Part shown: piece after piece, positions 27,071-34,889 of the stretch | Layout of the letters: each line of letters starts with the position of its first letter | Numbering within the stretch: position 1 is the first letter of the stretch | NCBI GenBank assembly: GCA_029975165.1 | Contig: JARKPR010000030.1 | Span: forward strand, 1-64,000 | DNA: 64,000 nucleotides | Source: Selenomonadales bacterium | Lineage (GTDB): Bacteria; Bacillota; Negativicutes; Sporomusales; UBA7701 | Direction: 5' to 3' | Notes under the pieces: generated by a model | What the model was told of the DNA's origin: nothing | What the model saw: only the letters and a program-made list of their open reading frames with translations | The model's database searches: none | Translations under genes and position numbers: made by a program

Positions 27071-28057
27071 TTAAGTCGATTGGCGGACAACTAATTCGGT
27101 TCGCATAATCACCTCCCTTGCCGGGCCCGGCTCCTTCATGACCTCGATAAGTAAATTCGCCGCAGCGGCTCCGGATTCAACCGCATGCTGGGCGACTGTC
27201 GTCAGAGCCGGCGTAGTGATCTGGCTAATTTGCGAGTCCCCATAGCCGATCACCGCCATATCCTCCGGAACTACGAGCCCGCAATCCTTTGTCGCCTTGA
27301 GTACGGCCGCTGCCATCAGGTCACTGGCGGCGAACACGGCCTCAGGTCGATACCCCAATAATTTCCGGGCGGCATGATAGGCCTTATCGTAACTAAAAAA
27401 GCCTTCGGCAACCATATCCTGCCCGAGCATGATGCCGCGTTGCCACAGTTCTTGTTCAAACCCGTAAAGCTTCAACTGCGACTCCTCATTGTCCTTATAG
27501 CCGGTAATCACCGCGAACCGGCGATAGCCCTTGCCGACCAAGTAGTCCGCGGCCAATCGCGAACCGGCGGTAAAATCGGTTATCACGCGGTTAAAATCGC
27601 CATTTTGCCAACACCTGTTCACGACGACCAGCGGGATTATATCTTTGACCTCTTCCAACCAGTCCCGGCTCCCCGTCTTACCCGATGAACCGACTACGAC
27701 CAGCCCGTCGACTCGGCCCGCCAAGAGGGTGCCTATCCCCTCCTTTTCTTTACTCAAATGGTTTTCGGTCGAATACAACATTGTCGTGAATTTATTGGCT
27801 TCCAGTCTTTGAGTCAGCCCCGCGACTATGTCAGCGAACAGGGGATTACGAATCGTCGGAATGACTATGCCGATACAGTTGGTGACGCTCGTCTTCAGCG
27901 CTTTCGCCGTTGCGTGGGGCCGGTAACCGAGTTCGGCGATGGCGGCGTCGATCTTCTCCCGCGTCTCCTTCTTGACGTTCAACTTTCCGGCTACGTACCG
28001 GGATACCGTGGAGACATTGACCCCGGCCTTTTGGGCCACGCTTTTGATATTTGCCAT
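27071..28057 (-). CDS. LacI-family transcriptional regulator
   Basis: A 328-aa repressor. The N-terminal HTH reads IKSVAQKAGVNVSTVSRYV, with a hinge near residue 50, followed by a periplasmic-binding-like effector domain (GIVIPTIRNPLFADIV near residue 62, FAASDLMAAA, VIGYGD). No ribosome site precedes ATG; a 27-codon ORF ends 1 nt before it, so translational coupling is likely. A perfect LacI-type operator overlaps that ORF, implying autoregulation of the whole operon. Confidence 0.93.
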   Translation of the reverse strand: MANIKSVAQKAGVNVSTVSRYVAGKLNVKKETREKIDAAIAELGYRPHATAKALKTSVTNCIGIVIPTIRNPLFADIVAGLTQRLEANKFTTMLYSTENHLSKEKEGIGTLLAGRVDGLVVVGSSGKTGSRDWLEEVKDIIPLVVVNRCWQNGDFNRVITDFTAGSRLAADYLVGKGYRRFAVITGYKDNEESQLKLYGFEQELWQRGIMLGQDMVAEGFFSYDKAYHAARKLLGYRPEAVFAASDLMAAAVLKATKDCGLVVPEDMAVIGYGDSQISQITTPALTTVAQHAVESGAAAANLLIEVMKEPGPAREVIMRTELVVRQST

Positions 28058-28058
28058 T

Positions 28059-28142
28059 TTATTTTACGCAATCGTTTGCGTAAACCTCCAAAAAAATATA
28101 TTCACCTGTTTCAGCCTGGTGAAAGTCCTTAATTTCTGTCAT
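28059..28142 (-). CDS. Possible 27-aa leader ORF coupled to lacI
   Basis: An open frame beginning MTEIKDFHQAETGEYIF, stopping at TAA 1 nt before the lacI ATG. It overlaps the operator and lies after the second terminator. Its own ribosome site is poor, so it is tentative. Confidence 0.35.
   Translation of the reverse strand: MTEIKDFHQAETGEYIFLEVYANDCVK
28063..28084. promoter_or_regulatory. LacI-family operator
   Basis: Perfect 9-bp arms TTTACGCAA/TTGCGTAAA around TCGT, close to the classical CGCAAACG-type LacI/PurR operator. It sits just before lacI and well downstream of the promoter, so it would act as a roadblock or bind together with another site. Confidence 0.8.
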
Positions 28143-28150
28143 TTCAAACC

Positions 28151-28199
28151 CGAAAAAACCTTGGCAGAAAGTCCGCAACGTGCGGCAACCGCCAAGGTT
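28151..28199 (-). terminator. Second leader terminator
   Basis: Minus strand AACCTTGGC and GCCAAGGTT pair around a hairpin-forming insert and are followed by TTTTTT. A second attenuator between the riboswitch and lacI. Confidence 0.7.
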
Positions 28200-28231
28200 C
28201 AAGCTTTAAGCGTCATAAAGTGTATGGAACC

Positions 28232-28262
28232 AAAAAGCCTATTGCTAATGATAAGCAATAGC
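28232..28262 (-). terminator. Guanine riboswitch terminator
   Basis: Minus strand GCTATTGCT and AGCAATAGGC pair and are followed by TTTTTGG, 24 nt past the aptamer. Confidence 0.75.
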
Positions 28263-28285
28263 TCCTACATCCAAAAACACCTTCC

Positions 28286-28356
28286 ATTCGTAGCTCGGCA
28301 TTTTACGGTCGCCGTGTAGAAACTTCTGAGCCATATCCCCAGAAATATACGAGATT
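28286..28356 (-). promoter_or_regulatory. Guanine-type purine riboswitch
   Basis: The minus strand matches the purine aptamer: P1 TCGTA/TACGA; P2 around the loop GATATGG; J2/3 AGTTTCTAC; the P3 loop CCGTAAAA; and J3/1 ending GCTACGA. The base before UA in J3/1 is C, which specifies guanine/hypoxanthine rather than adenine. P3 is about one pair longer than in the textbook xpt aptamer. It is followed by a terminator, so guanine should switch the operon off. Confidence 0.88.
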
Positions 28357-28370
28357 ATTCACTTGGATTT

Positions 28371-28399
28371 ATTATACTTTTTCTCACATAAAAGTGCAA
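28371..28399 (-). promoter_or_regulatory. Promoter of the lacI-ubiD operon
   Basis: Minus strand TTGCAC (28394-28399), a 17-bp spacer, and TATAAT (28371-28376). Confidence 0.8.
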
Positions 28400-28449
28400 T
28401 AAATACCATGAAATACAACTCAAAATCCATGATTTTGCCTAGTATAAAC

Positions 28450-28487
28450 GGAAGCATAGGCTTGCTAAAACGCAAGCCTATGCTTCC
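28450..28487. terminator. Displaced tRNA-Ala terminator hairpin
   Basis: A perfect 16-bp inverted repeat (arm GGAAGCATAGGCTTGC) with a 6-nt loop. It lies just beyond the left attachment repeat in the direction of tRNA transcription, so it is probably the original terminator of tRNA-Ala, now 9 kb away. Confidence 0.5.
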
Positions 28488-28515
28488 ATTCCCACAAAAA
28501 ATCTGCAAAACCCCT

Positions 28516-28567
28516 TAGTTACTGGTGGAGACGATGGGATTCGAACCCACGACCTCTTGAATGCGAG
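28516..28567 (-). repeat. Left attachment site (tRNA-Ala 3' copy)
   Basis: 52 bp identical to 37483-37534: the tRNA 3' half from the anticodon loop through the T arm and CCA, plus 7 bp beyond. The 5' half of the tRNA is absent here. Confidence 0.9.
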
Positions 28568-28709
28568 TGTAATAAACCTTGTTTGTTAACGTTTTTTTAT
28601 GTTGGCGAACCCTTGCGACAACTAGGTTTATGCCTTATGGTTGTTGGTAACTGCTGGCGAAATACTATCCCCATTTGCAAGCCGGTATCCCCAATAGTAT
28701 CCCCATATA

Positions 28710-28853
28710 TTATAGTCCCTTTCGGTCTGGCGTTTCGGATATGATCTTCGCCAAAACCCGTGCAATTTGCTTAACGGCCAAATCCTTGGTGTTAGGAAAC
28801 CGGCGCACCTTTAACGTGCGGCCGGTCTTGCGGCAGATCGTGTAGACAACCAT
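28710..28853 (-). CDS. Small basic protein (47 aa)
   Basis: Starts MVVYTICRKTGRTLKVRRF. GGAGGT lies 8 nt before ATG. Basic, no domain recognised. It lies next to the left end of the island, where excisionase or cargo genes are often found. Confidence 0.55.
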   Translation of the reverse strand: MVVYTICRKTGRTLKVRRFPNTKDLAVKQIARVLAKIISETPDRKGL

Positions 28854-28904
28854 ACCCAGTAACCTCCGTTTAGTCCGTCTTTTAGGGTATACTATCCGGT
28901 TCTC

Positions 28905-29201
28905 TCATGCGGACGTGGCCACATTGACAGCCGCACGCCTCGCTTTAGCAATAATTCTCTGGTGTCTCCTTAAAACGCTGTCATCAATAAGGTGTTTCCG
29001 GGCCAACTTGATCATATAGGCTTGACGATCAAGAAATGTTTTGCCGTGAAAATCGGGCTTAATTTGGAAAACGTACTTTTCGCAGCGGTTACAGCGAAAC
29101 AAGAGTTTGCTGTTGTCGGGGTCAGTATCATGAACAGTTACCACCATCTCAAGGGACAAAGTCCTTCCGCAATCAGGGCAACGATGATTGGTATTGCTCA
29201 T
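28905..29201 (-). CDS. Zinc-ribbon hypothetical protein
   Basis: A 98-aa protein with two CxxC pairs, CPDCGRTL near residue 8 and CNRCEKYVF near residue 37, forming a probable zinc ribbon, followed by a basic helical tail. GAGG about 10 nt upstream of ATG. Island cargo of unknown function. Confidence 0.65.
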   Translation of the reverse strand: MSNTNHRCPDCGRTLSLEMVVTVHDTDPDNSKLLFRCNRCEKYVFQIKPDFHGKTFLDRQAYMIKLARKHLIDDSVLRRHQRIIAKARRAAVNVATSA

Positions 29202-29342
29202 AATTCAATTCCTCGCCTTCTTTGATTTTTTGTACCCTGCCGGCGAGTTTGATATAATGTTGCCGACAGAGCAAGTACCTTTTGCGGGCTTGTCCTTGTC
29301 GCCGGCCGGGCCCTGGCTCCAACAGGGCCCGGCCCTTCACTT

Positions 29343-29534
29343 TTAATCGGCATTCGACGGTTTGGGCTTTTGTGTGTTGCTCTCAAGCCATATTTCCAAC
29401 TCGGCTTTTGGTACCCTCCACAGCTTGCCGATTTTTGTGCCGGGGATAGTCCCGGCTCTAAGCCAATCCTTAACAACCTTTTCACTAACCTTAAGAATCC
29501 CTGCAACCTCTTCCGGCGTAAAGTATTCGTCCAT
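29343..29534 (-). CDS. MerR/excisionase-type HTH protein
   Basis: A 63-aa winged-helix DNA-binding domain: FTPEEVAGILKVSEKVVKDWLRAGTIPG, then KLWRVPKAELEIWL, the usual excisionase/HTH_17 layout. AAGGGGGTG just upstream of ATG. Candidate excisionase or regulator of the island. Confidence 0.8.
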   Translation of the reverse strand: MDEYFTPEEVAGILKVSEKVVKDWLRAGTIPGTKIGKLWRVPKAELEIWLESNTQKPKPSNAD

Positions 29535-29743
29535 AATTCACCCCCTTGAGAATATAATACCATGTGCAATATTACTTTTCAATACTTTTTCGTCCTTTAT
29601 AATACTTTTACATCCAATAATATCCATTATGTTAATTTGTATTTTAGTTTACGAAAGCCTATAACGCCATTAAATAAAGGGTTTACGGTATTCAAGTCAC
29701 AAACAACGATCTTTAATATTTGTCCTGTTTTTCCTCGGTGGAC

Positions 29744-29774
29744 AAAAAAGGGGGCCCTTTCAAGGTTGCCCCCC
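29744..29774 (-). terminator. Terminator within the island
   Basis: Minus strand GGGGGC and GCCCCC arms followed by TTTTTT. It lies in the 429-bp gap 29535-29963, which holds no convincing gene; a hairpin CGCCAC/GTGGCG with a T run near 29863-29890 points the other way. Confidence 0.65.
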
Positions 29775-29963
29775 TAGCACTCTTCAAATTCGTATCCTGG
29801 GTACCTGGCCATAAACCGCTGCATTAAGGCCCCGCATACCTTTTCCTTCCTGGTTCATTCGCCACGCGCCCCTGTGGCGTGTTTTTTTACTATCCTGCGT
29901 GTTGGTTCCCTTACCCACGTCGCGTTATTCGTCCCGATGGCCACCACGCAGCCAGCGGGTTTA

Positions 29964-30551
29964 TTACTGCCCCAAATCTGGCCGTCGTTGAAGCTCTTTT
30001 AATATGTCGGCGTTTTTAGGGTAGTTTTTGGCCCTTTCAAGAACGCCGGCGATTGATCGAGCCAACTTCGTGAAAAAAGGGTGCTGCTCGTTCAGTTCGG
30101 TAACTTCGTTGGCGTCACGGGCCCCGATAAATTCGCCGTCTTGATCAATATACATTTCGCGTGAAACCGTTACCTGCCTGTTTTGCATATCAAAAAAAGC
30201 GTAGTCTACAACGAACCTGAGTAATTCGGGGTAAGTTTTGCCGAAAGTAGCGATGTAATTGTCGGCGATACCTGTTTTGATGTTCTCTATTGTATTGCGC
30301 CTCGCCTGATCGTCTTTAATTTCAAAGTACAACGCCATAGAAAAGTTACCGCTTTGAGGGTACTTGGCCCAGAAGAGGTTAAAATTTATCATGTCGGCCG
30401 GTATATACACATTAATCTTGCTGTCCGAGTAAACTAATACGGTTTCCGTCCACGAATGGCTTTGCACCGAACTTTTTACCACCGGGTTACATTGCGCCGT
30501 ACTCCAGGCCAGAAATACCGCGAGGAACACCAAAACAACCTTGACTTTCAT
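29964..30551 (-). CDS. Secreted hypothetical protein
   Basis: A 195-aa protein with a clear signal peptide (KVKVVLVFLAVFLAWSTA, cleavage near residue 20). The mature part is soluble and mixed, with no family recognised. GGGAGG lies 9 nt before ATG. As island cargo it may act in the envelope; nothing more can be supported. Confidence 0.65.
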   Translation of the reverse strand: MKVKVVLVFLAVFLAWSTAQCNPVVKSSVQSHSWTETVLVYSDSKINVYIPADMINFNLFWAKYPQSGNFSMALYFEIKDDQARRNTIENIKTGIADNYIATFGKTYPELLRFVVDYAFFDMQNRQVTVSREMYIDQDGEFIGARDANEVTELNEQHPFFTKLARSIAGVLERAKNYPKNADILKELQRRPDLGQ

Positions 30552-30635
30552 TCTTCGCAGCCTCCCAATATATGGTTTTTAGCTACAGAGTATCATAGCT
30601 GTCAAAACTTGAAAACTACTGCCTTAAGCCTGCGC

Positions 30636-30878
30636 CTAAACGTCCAAAGGTACCTGGCGGCTGTAATTGGTTTTTGCCGGCTTCTTTCGTTGTTTGCTCC
30701 CCCCGTCGCCACCCTTGGGGTTGCCATAACGGCCTTCGGCTATTTGCGCCGCCCACGTCTCCTTTAATTGGCGGCCAGTGTCCATGTCCGGCCAGAGTTC
30801 GGCGCCGCAGCCAGGGCACTTCCAGAAGTCCGGGTGCTTCACCATCATCTCACGACATAACGGGCATATAACCGTCAT
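30636..30878 (-). CDS. Small zinc-ribbon protein
   Basis: An 80-aa protein with CPLCREMM at residue 5 and CPGCGAEL near residue 21, a typical zinc ribbon, followed by a basic tail rich in Lys and Gly. GAGGGGGC precedes ATG. It follows the 30888 gene by 9 nt, so probably co-transcribed. Confidence 0.65.
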   Translation of the reverse strand: MTVICPLCREMMVKHPDFWKCPGCGAELWPDMDTGRQLKETWAAQIAEGRYGNPKGGDGGSKQRKKPAKTNYSRQVPLDV

Positions 30879-30887
30879 AGTGCCCCC

Positions 30888-31154
30888 TCAATAGCGTATT
30901 TTCCCGAGGTTGCAATTGCCCACGATCACAGTACCATCCGGCAGGACTTTATATTTCCCTGGCGGAATGTGGCAGGTGAATTTACCGGGCCGAATTATAA
31001 GTAGCCGGCCGTCAGAGTCGGGGAAAACAGTCATTGAATAAAGCCCGTGGGTAACGTGGTTTCGGTTCCCCCATTTGGGCATCCAGTTCCCGCGGGCTCC
31101 CCTGGCCGCCTGATTGCCGGGTAAAAACTTGCCGGACTTTGGGTCGCGGTCCAC
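30888..31154 (-). CDS. Island hypothetical protein
   Basis: An 88-aa protein beginning MDRDPKSGKFLPGNQAARG, a phrase seen at the start of some phage terminase-small-subunit and related proteins, but the rest (ending VIVGNCNLGKIRY) does not look like a full domain. GTG at 31154 is preferred because GGAGG lies 8 nt upstream; the ATG at 31169 has no ribosome site. Confidence 0.55.
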   Translation of the reverse strand: MDRDPKSGKFLPGNQAARGARGNWMPKWGNRNHVTHGLYSMTVFPDSDGRLLIIRPGKFTCHIPPGKYKVLPDGTVIVGNCNLGKIRY

Positions 31155-31172
31155 CCCACCCGCCTCCATTCA

Positions 31173-31201
31173 CTAACGTTACTTTATATCGGTAACGTTA
31201 G
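31173..31201. promoter_or_regulatory. CTAACGTTAC palindrome in the island
   Basis: Arms CTAACGTTAC and GTAACGTTAG around a 9-nt AT-rich spacer, overlapping the region just upstream of the 30888 gene. Related strings (GTAACGTTTACG at 31311, TAAACGTT at 31204) are nearby. Probable operator for the cargo genes. Confidence 0.5.
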
Positions 31202-31225
31202 TTTAAACGTTCCCCATCCCCACGG

Positions 31226-31264
31226 CGAAAAGCCGCCTCCGTCCTAAAGAAAGCAAGGCGGCTA
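31226..31264 (-). terminator. Terminator of the island tail-gene operon
   Basis: Minus strand AGCCGCCT and AGGCGGCT arms followed by TTTT, about 110 bp past the baseplate gene. Confidence 0.6.
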
Positions 31265-31375
31265 TTCTATTCTACTAACATCGTCTAACCGTTTTGGAAG
31301 CAAAAAAATAGTAACGTTTACGAACCTTTTTCGGGAACAAGTTGTTACCCTAAAGGCGGCAGATCATACAGTGCC

Positions 31376-32350
31376 TTAGCCGTTGGGGCTCTGTTGTCGA
31401 TTTTCCAACATAGCCAAGAGGCTTTTTCTACCGTAGCGGCTCACGCCATCAACTTCCGTGTACCATTCGTCCCCGCGGGTATCGCCGTAATGGATAACCC
31501 GGTAAGCCTGGTACTGTCCGTCCTGATCGAGCATAGAGGGGATTTGGCCAATTCGCTGCTTTAGCTGCCGGACAATGCTGTTGTCGATCTTGACCATGGA
31601 CATTAGTTTGATAGCCGGATTTAGCAGGCATTTGAAAGCAACGCCGTCTTGGGTCTGCTGCGGCACGCCTACAAGTCCGGTTTCCGGCGAAAGAACAATT
31701 GTTTCGCCGGGGGCTTCGTCTGTAGCTTTGGCGATGTAGATTTGGCCGTCATCAACCCAAAAGTTGGCGCTGTTGTCGCGGGCAATGTCTCGCAGGTACT
31801 TCTTGGGCATTCCGAAAAAGACTTTCCCGCGGGGAAGGGCTTGCGTGCTAAGATCGGGAGAAATTCGGCCAATCTCCGTTAGCGTCAGAGCCGCAGAGGC
31901 AATTTGGTTGACAAACTGGCGTTGGTTGAGACCAGCGTTGACCGTCATGCGAACAATGTTGTTATTGAGAAAACTATCGCCGTCCAAGCAAACCAACGTC
32001 AGTTTATAATCAACATTATTATCCTCGCGGTCCCTGATCGGCTGAATAACTTCGCCGTCAAAGATCACGCCGTATTGCTTGGGAGTTATCACCTGCTGCG
32101 CGGCGCCCTGCTGCTGCGCCTGTAAATACCCTTGGTAACCGGCCTCGATAATAATCCGCATGCCCTCTTTGACGATAAGCGCTTCGGTTTCGGGGGACAG
32201 GTTATATATAGCTACCTCGGCATAGTTGGACGTGGAATTGGCAATCTTCTCAACGCAAAAAACACACCGAAGGTTGGACACGTCAAGCGCAGTATTACCC
32301 TTGTCAGCCACCAACACACGGTATTTTCGGCCATATAAAAAATCGCTCAT
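31376..32350 (-). CDS. Phage baseplate hub-like protein
   Basis: A 324-aa protein. The N-terminal part (CVEKIANSTSNYAEVAIYNLS, residues about 30-50) resembles baseplate-hub proteins of contractile-tailed phages, followed by FDGEVI and a hub-like beta-rich body. ATG overlaps the stop of the preceding tail gene (ATGA). In phages such proteins sit at the tail tip under the spike. Similarity is judged by eye. Confidence 0.65.
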   Translation of the reverse strand: MSDFLYGRKYRVLVADKGNTALDVSNLRCVFCVEKIANSTSNYAEVAIYNLSPETEALIVKEGMRIIIEAGYQGYLQAQQQGAAQQVITPKQYGVIFDGEVIQPIRDREDNNVDYKLTLVCLDGDSFLNNNIVRMTVNAGLNQRQFVNQIASAALTLTEIGRISPDLSTQALPRGKVFFGMPKKYLRDIARDNSANFWVDDGQIYIAKATDEAPGETIVLSPETGLVGVPQQTQDGVAFKCLLNPAIKLMSMVKIDNSIVRQLKQRIGQIPSMLDQDGQYQAYRVIHYGDTRGDEWYTEVDGVSRYGRKSLLAMLENRQQSPNG

Positions 32351-32994
32351 TCCTCCACCCCCATTGCCTTCGCTATCTGTCGCGCTGTTGTCGCCGATGG
32401 TTCCTGTGGTTGCTGCTGTCCCCGGTTTGTGCTACCTGTAGCGTGTGGCCGCGCGCTCACCGTCGTTTTGCTCACCTCGACGACGAATATTTCCTTGAGC
32501 ATGACTGTACACCTGAGCCCGTAAAGGGTTTTCATGTCATCGGGCGCCGTCATTTCCTCGATCAACATGTTTTGGTAAACGTTCAACCGGGTAACGACCT
32601 GCAAAGGCACTCGCGTTTGTTGCAACCGCAACAAAGTTTGATAGGCCGATACGGATTTTGTAACGCCTTCGGTAAACTGGCCGGCTACAACGCTATCCAT
32701 AGCGTCGGACATGGCCACTTCCATTGTCAGGCGGGAAGGCTGCACGTACGAATGGTCCGTGATGTTGGCGCCGGTCTGTACGGGATGCTCGGTAATTTTT
32801 AGCGACGTGGTATGTTCTTCGCGCACTATGGCGTCAAAGAAATACCCGCCGATGTTGGTTTTCACATAAACCAACTGCTCGGCGCTGGCCGATAGTCCCG
32901 CCCATTCCTGCGGTCGCCACGGCCCGTCTTGCTGCGGCACCTCGGGCGGGGTCTGCTGTGCAGGCCAACCGAAAATATTGAACAGTCCAGGCAT
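32347..32994 (-). CDS. Dit-like phage tail protein
   Basis: A 215-aa protein. Residues 55-95 (EEHTTSLKITEHPVQTGAN, then TDHSYVQPSRLTMEV) match the N-terminal domain of Dit-like baseplate proteins; SVSAYQTLLRLQQTRVPLQVVT follows the family pattern. The C-terminus is low complexity (Gln/Pro/Thr). Coupled to the hub-like gene. Confidence 0.7.
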   Translation of the reverse strand: MPGLFNIFGWPAQQTPPEVPQQDGPWRPQEWAGLSASAEQLVYVKTNIGGYFFDAIVREEHTTSLKITEHPVQTGANITDHSYVQPSRLTMEVAMSDAMDSVVAGQFTEGVTKSVSAYQTLLRLQQTRVPLQVVTRLNVYQNMLIEEMTAPDDMKTLYGLRCTVMLKEIFVVEVSKTTVSARPHATGSTNRGQQQPQEPSATTARQIAKAMGVEE

Positions 32995-33020
32995 TAGTCA
33001 CACACCCTTTCTATTGTTTT

Positions 33021-33632
33021 TCAACGCCACTTGGCACAACGAGTTAAGCTAAGACAGGTCTGCCCGTTAGGTTCCATCGTCAGCCTTGGCACAAAGCCTT
33101 TTTGAGTACACTCGCGCGGCGTCCACAGACAACGGCTGCACATTTCTTCGCTGTCCTTGGCCTCGCGAAATTCCCGCTCATTCGCCAATATAACGGCATC
33201 GCTGACTCGCGGGAATAACTCTCGGGCGAACGGTCCCAGTTCGGCCAAGGCGGCCCGGTTAATCTCCATGTACGTGCGGTCTGCGCTCACATCGGCGCCG
33301 GACAGGATGCGCTTTGCGAGCTCTGCGCACTGGCAGCCGAAGTCAGTTGATTCACTGCGCTGCGCCTCAGCCAGGAAGCCGGCAATCCCCTTCGGTTTGG
33401 TCACCTCTTCCCGTAATAGCTCTTCGATGGCCTTGCGTAAATCGGCGACGTTGGGGAAACGGTGCTGACTGTTGATTACCGCGATAGCGGCTGTTTCAAA
33501 CACTTCATCGTCGTAGCCCTTGAACATCTGCCACCACATGCCCTGCATCGCTGCGGCCTCGGCGTTTTCGAACTGAGCCCGGTAATTTAGAGTTAACTTC
33601 AAAAATACCCTCGCTATAGTCTCCTTGGTCAT
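33021..33632 (-). CDS. Replicative helicase loader/inhibitor-like protein
   Basis: A 203-aa protein. The N-terminal 75 residues (LTLNYRAQFENAEAAAMQGMW, then FPNVADLRKAI) follow the G39P/helicase-loader pattern. A C-terminal Cys cluster (CSRCLWTPREC, later TCLSLTRC) suggests a metal site, which is unusual for the family. Overlaps the initiator gene by 4 nt. Confidence 0.65.
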   Translation of the reverse strand: MTKETIARVFLKLTLNYRAQFENAEAAAMQGMWWQMFKGYDDEVFETAAIAVINSQHRFPNVADLRKAIEELLREEVTKPKGIAGFLAEAQRSESTDFGCQCAELAKRILSGADVSADRTYMEINRAALAELGPFARELFPRVSDAVILANEREFREAKDSEEMCSRCLWTPRECTQKGFVPRLTMEPNGQTCLSLTRCAKWR

Positions 33633-34645
33633 ATCTCCTCCTCCAGAAAAGCCCGCGTCCCAGCGATGGCACCGGCCATACGCGAACGCTGTTGCGTGCT
33701 CACGGGCAGTCGGTTATCATAGTTCCCTTCGGCAATCTTTTGCCTGTTAGCCGGTTTAAGAACCCAATCAAAGCCCGCGCGAAAGCCCTGCTCCGTCCTG
33801 TTGGTTAAAAAGTCGCTTGCTTCCACCCGTCGGAAGAAATCTTCAACCGTCCGTCCATCCTGGCCAATCCACTTCAAAAAGCCCTTGATTGCTGCCTGTC
33901 GATGGGCGGTAACGTCTCTTACCCTCGGCAGAGAAGTGCAAGTTGCGTTGAAGGTTTCCACTACCGTTCCGTAAGGAACGGTGTCTTTACCATTCTGCCA
34001 TTTTTCCATTTTTGTTTGTGTCACGCTGCTGTCACGCTGAATGTTATTCTGAATGTCACCTTTGCTATCATTTTTTAGCGGAGCGAGTTGGTAAAGTTCC
34101 CAATTTGTAAGGCTTACAAGGCTATATTTGTTGTTACCCTGGATGTCTAAACTTTGGTTATCTCGCAGCCACAGCATGTACTTCCAAAAAGTTGAAGGAT
34201 TCAACTTTAATTCGGCCGCCCCGACAAAGCGGCCAGTGATAAACTGGCCCGGCATCAGAGTAATTTTTTTTAGGCCAACAGTCTGTTTATGTTCTTTATG
34301 GGACGCTTTTAGTAGGCACCATATCCATGTTTTTAATAAACTAGGATTTGAAAATATGGCACCTTCCAGCAGCCGGCGATGTAACCGAACATAACCTTCA
34401 ATGAGTACCGCCTCCCTAACAATCCGACGCAGCACGCCCACCTTCGGCGCCGGCGCCGGCTGCTGCCGGCCGTCCTGCTCCTTGGCGGCAATCCACGCCA
34501 GCACGGTTGCCAGCCGGTAGAAAATCCGCGCACCCACCGTGAAGTATGGGCAGCCCTCTTTAAGCCGCATCCCGCGAACCGTCCACGGGCTCAGGCCAAG
34601 CTCGGCCGCTAGTTCCCGTTCATTCAATACCCGTGCTGTATTCAT
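33629..34645 (-). CDS. Phage replication initiator-like protein
   Basis: A 338-aa protein. An N-terminal HTH (LNERELAAELGLSPWTVRGM) of the excisionase/AlpA type is fused to a winged-helix region typical of phage DnaD/O-like replication proteins (residues 100-190: WIWCLLKASH, MPGQFITGR, NPSTFWKYMLWL). The C-terminus carries a DnaD-like tail. GAGAGGG lies 9 nt before ATG. Confidence 0.65.
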   Translation of the reverse strand: MNTARVLNERELAAELGLSPWTVRGMRLKEGCPYFTVGARIFYRLATVLAWIAAKEQDGRQQPAPAPKVGVLRRIVREAVLIEGYVRLHRRLLEGAIFSNPSLLKTWIWCLLKASHKEHKQTVGLKKITLMPGQFITGRFVGAAELKLNPSTFWKYMLWLRDNQSLDIQGNNKYSLVSLTNWELYQLAPLKNDSKGDIQNNIQRDSSVTQTKMEKWQNGKDTVPYGTVVETFNATCTSLPRVRDVTAHRQAAIKGFLKWIGQDGRTVEDFFRRVEASDFLTNRTEQGFRAGFDWVLKPANRQKIAEGNYDNRLPVSTQQRSRMAGAIAGTRAFLEEEI

Positions 34646-34648
34646 GAT

Positions 34649-34858
34649 CTATAGCCCTCTCGTGTTCTCCTTCACATTGGCCATGCTTTGGGCGCCAATC
34701 CAATCCCGGATTACATCGGCGTCGAAAAAAACCCGCCGGCCAATGCGAACATAGGGAATGTGGTTGTTGCGCACGTCGCGCCAAATTGACTCTGTGGATT
34801 TCTTCCCGCCGAAGAGTTGAGCGGAAACTTCCTCGGCCGTCAAAAGTGCCCGGTCCAT
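34649..34858 (-). CDS. HTH DNA-binding protein (AlpA/excisionase-like)
   Basis: A 69-aa winged-helix domain: LLTAEEVSAQLFGGKKSTESIW, then IPYVRIGRRVFFDADVIRDWI. GGGAGGG upstream of ATG. First gene of the minus-strand island operon, next to the divergent promoters; a likely switch protein. Confidence 0.8.
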   Translation of the reverse strand: MDRALLTAEEVSAQLFGGKKSTESIWRDVRNNHIPYVRIGRRVFFDADVIRDWIGAQSMANVKENTRGL

Positions 34859-34889
34859 CGTTTGCCCTCCCTTTTTTAGTTATATCGAC

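Noticed and set aside
28516-28567. A second tRNA-Ala gene at the left end of the island
   Set aside because: Only the 3' part is present; the acceptor 5' strand, D arm and half of the anticodon arm are missing, so it is an attachment-site duplicate.
29863-29892. Plus-strand hairpin with T run as terminator of a hidden gene
   Set aside because: No plausible plus-strand gene lies upstream within the island; it may be an accidental or bidirectional structure, so it is mentioned only in the gap note.
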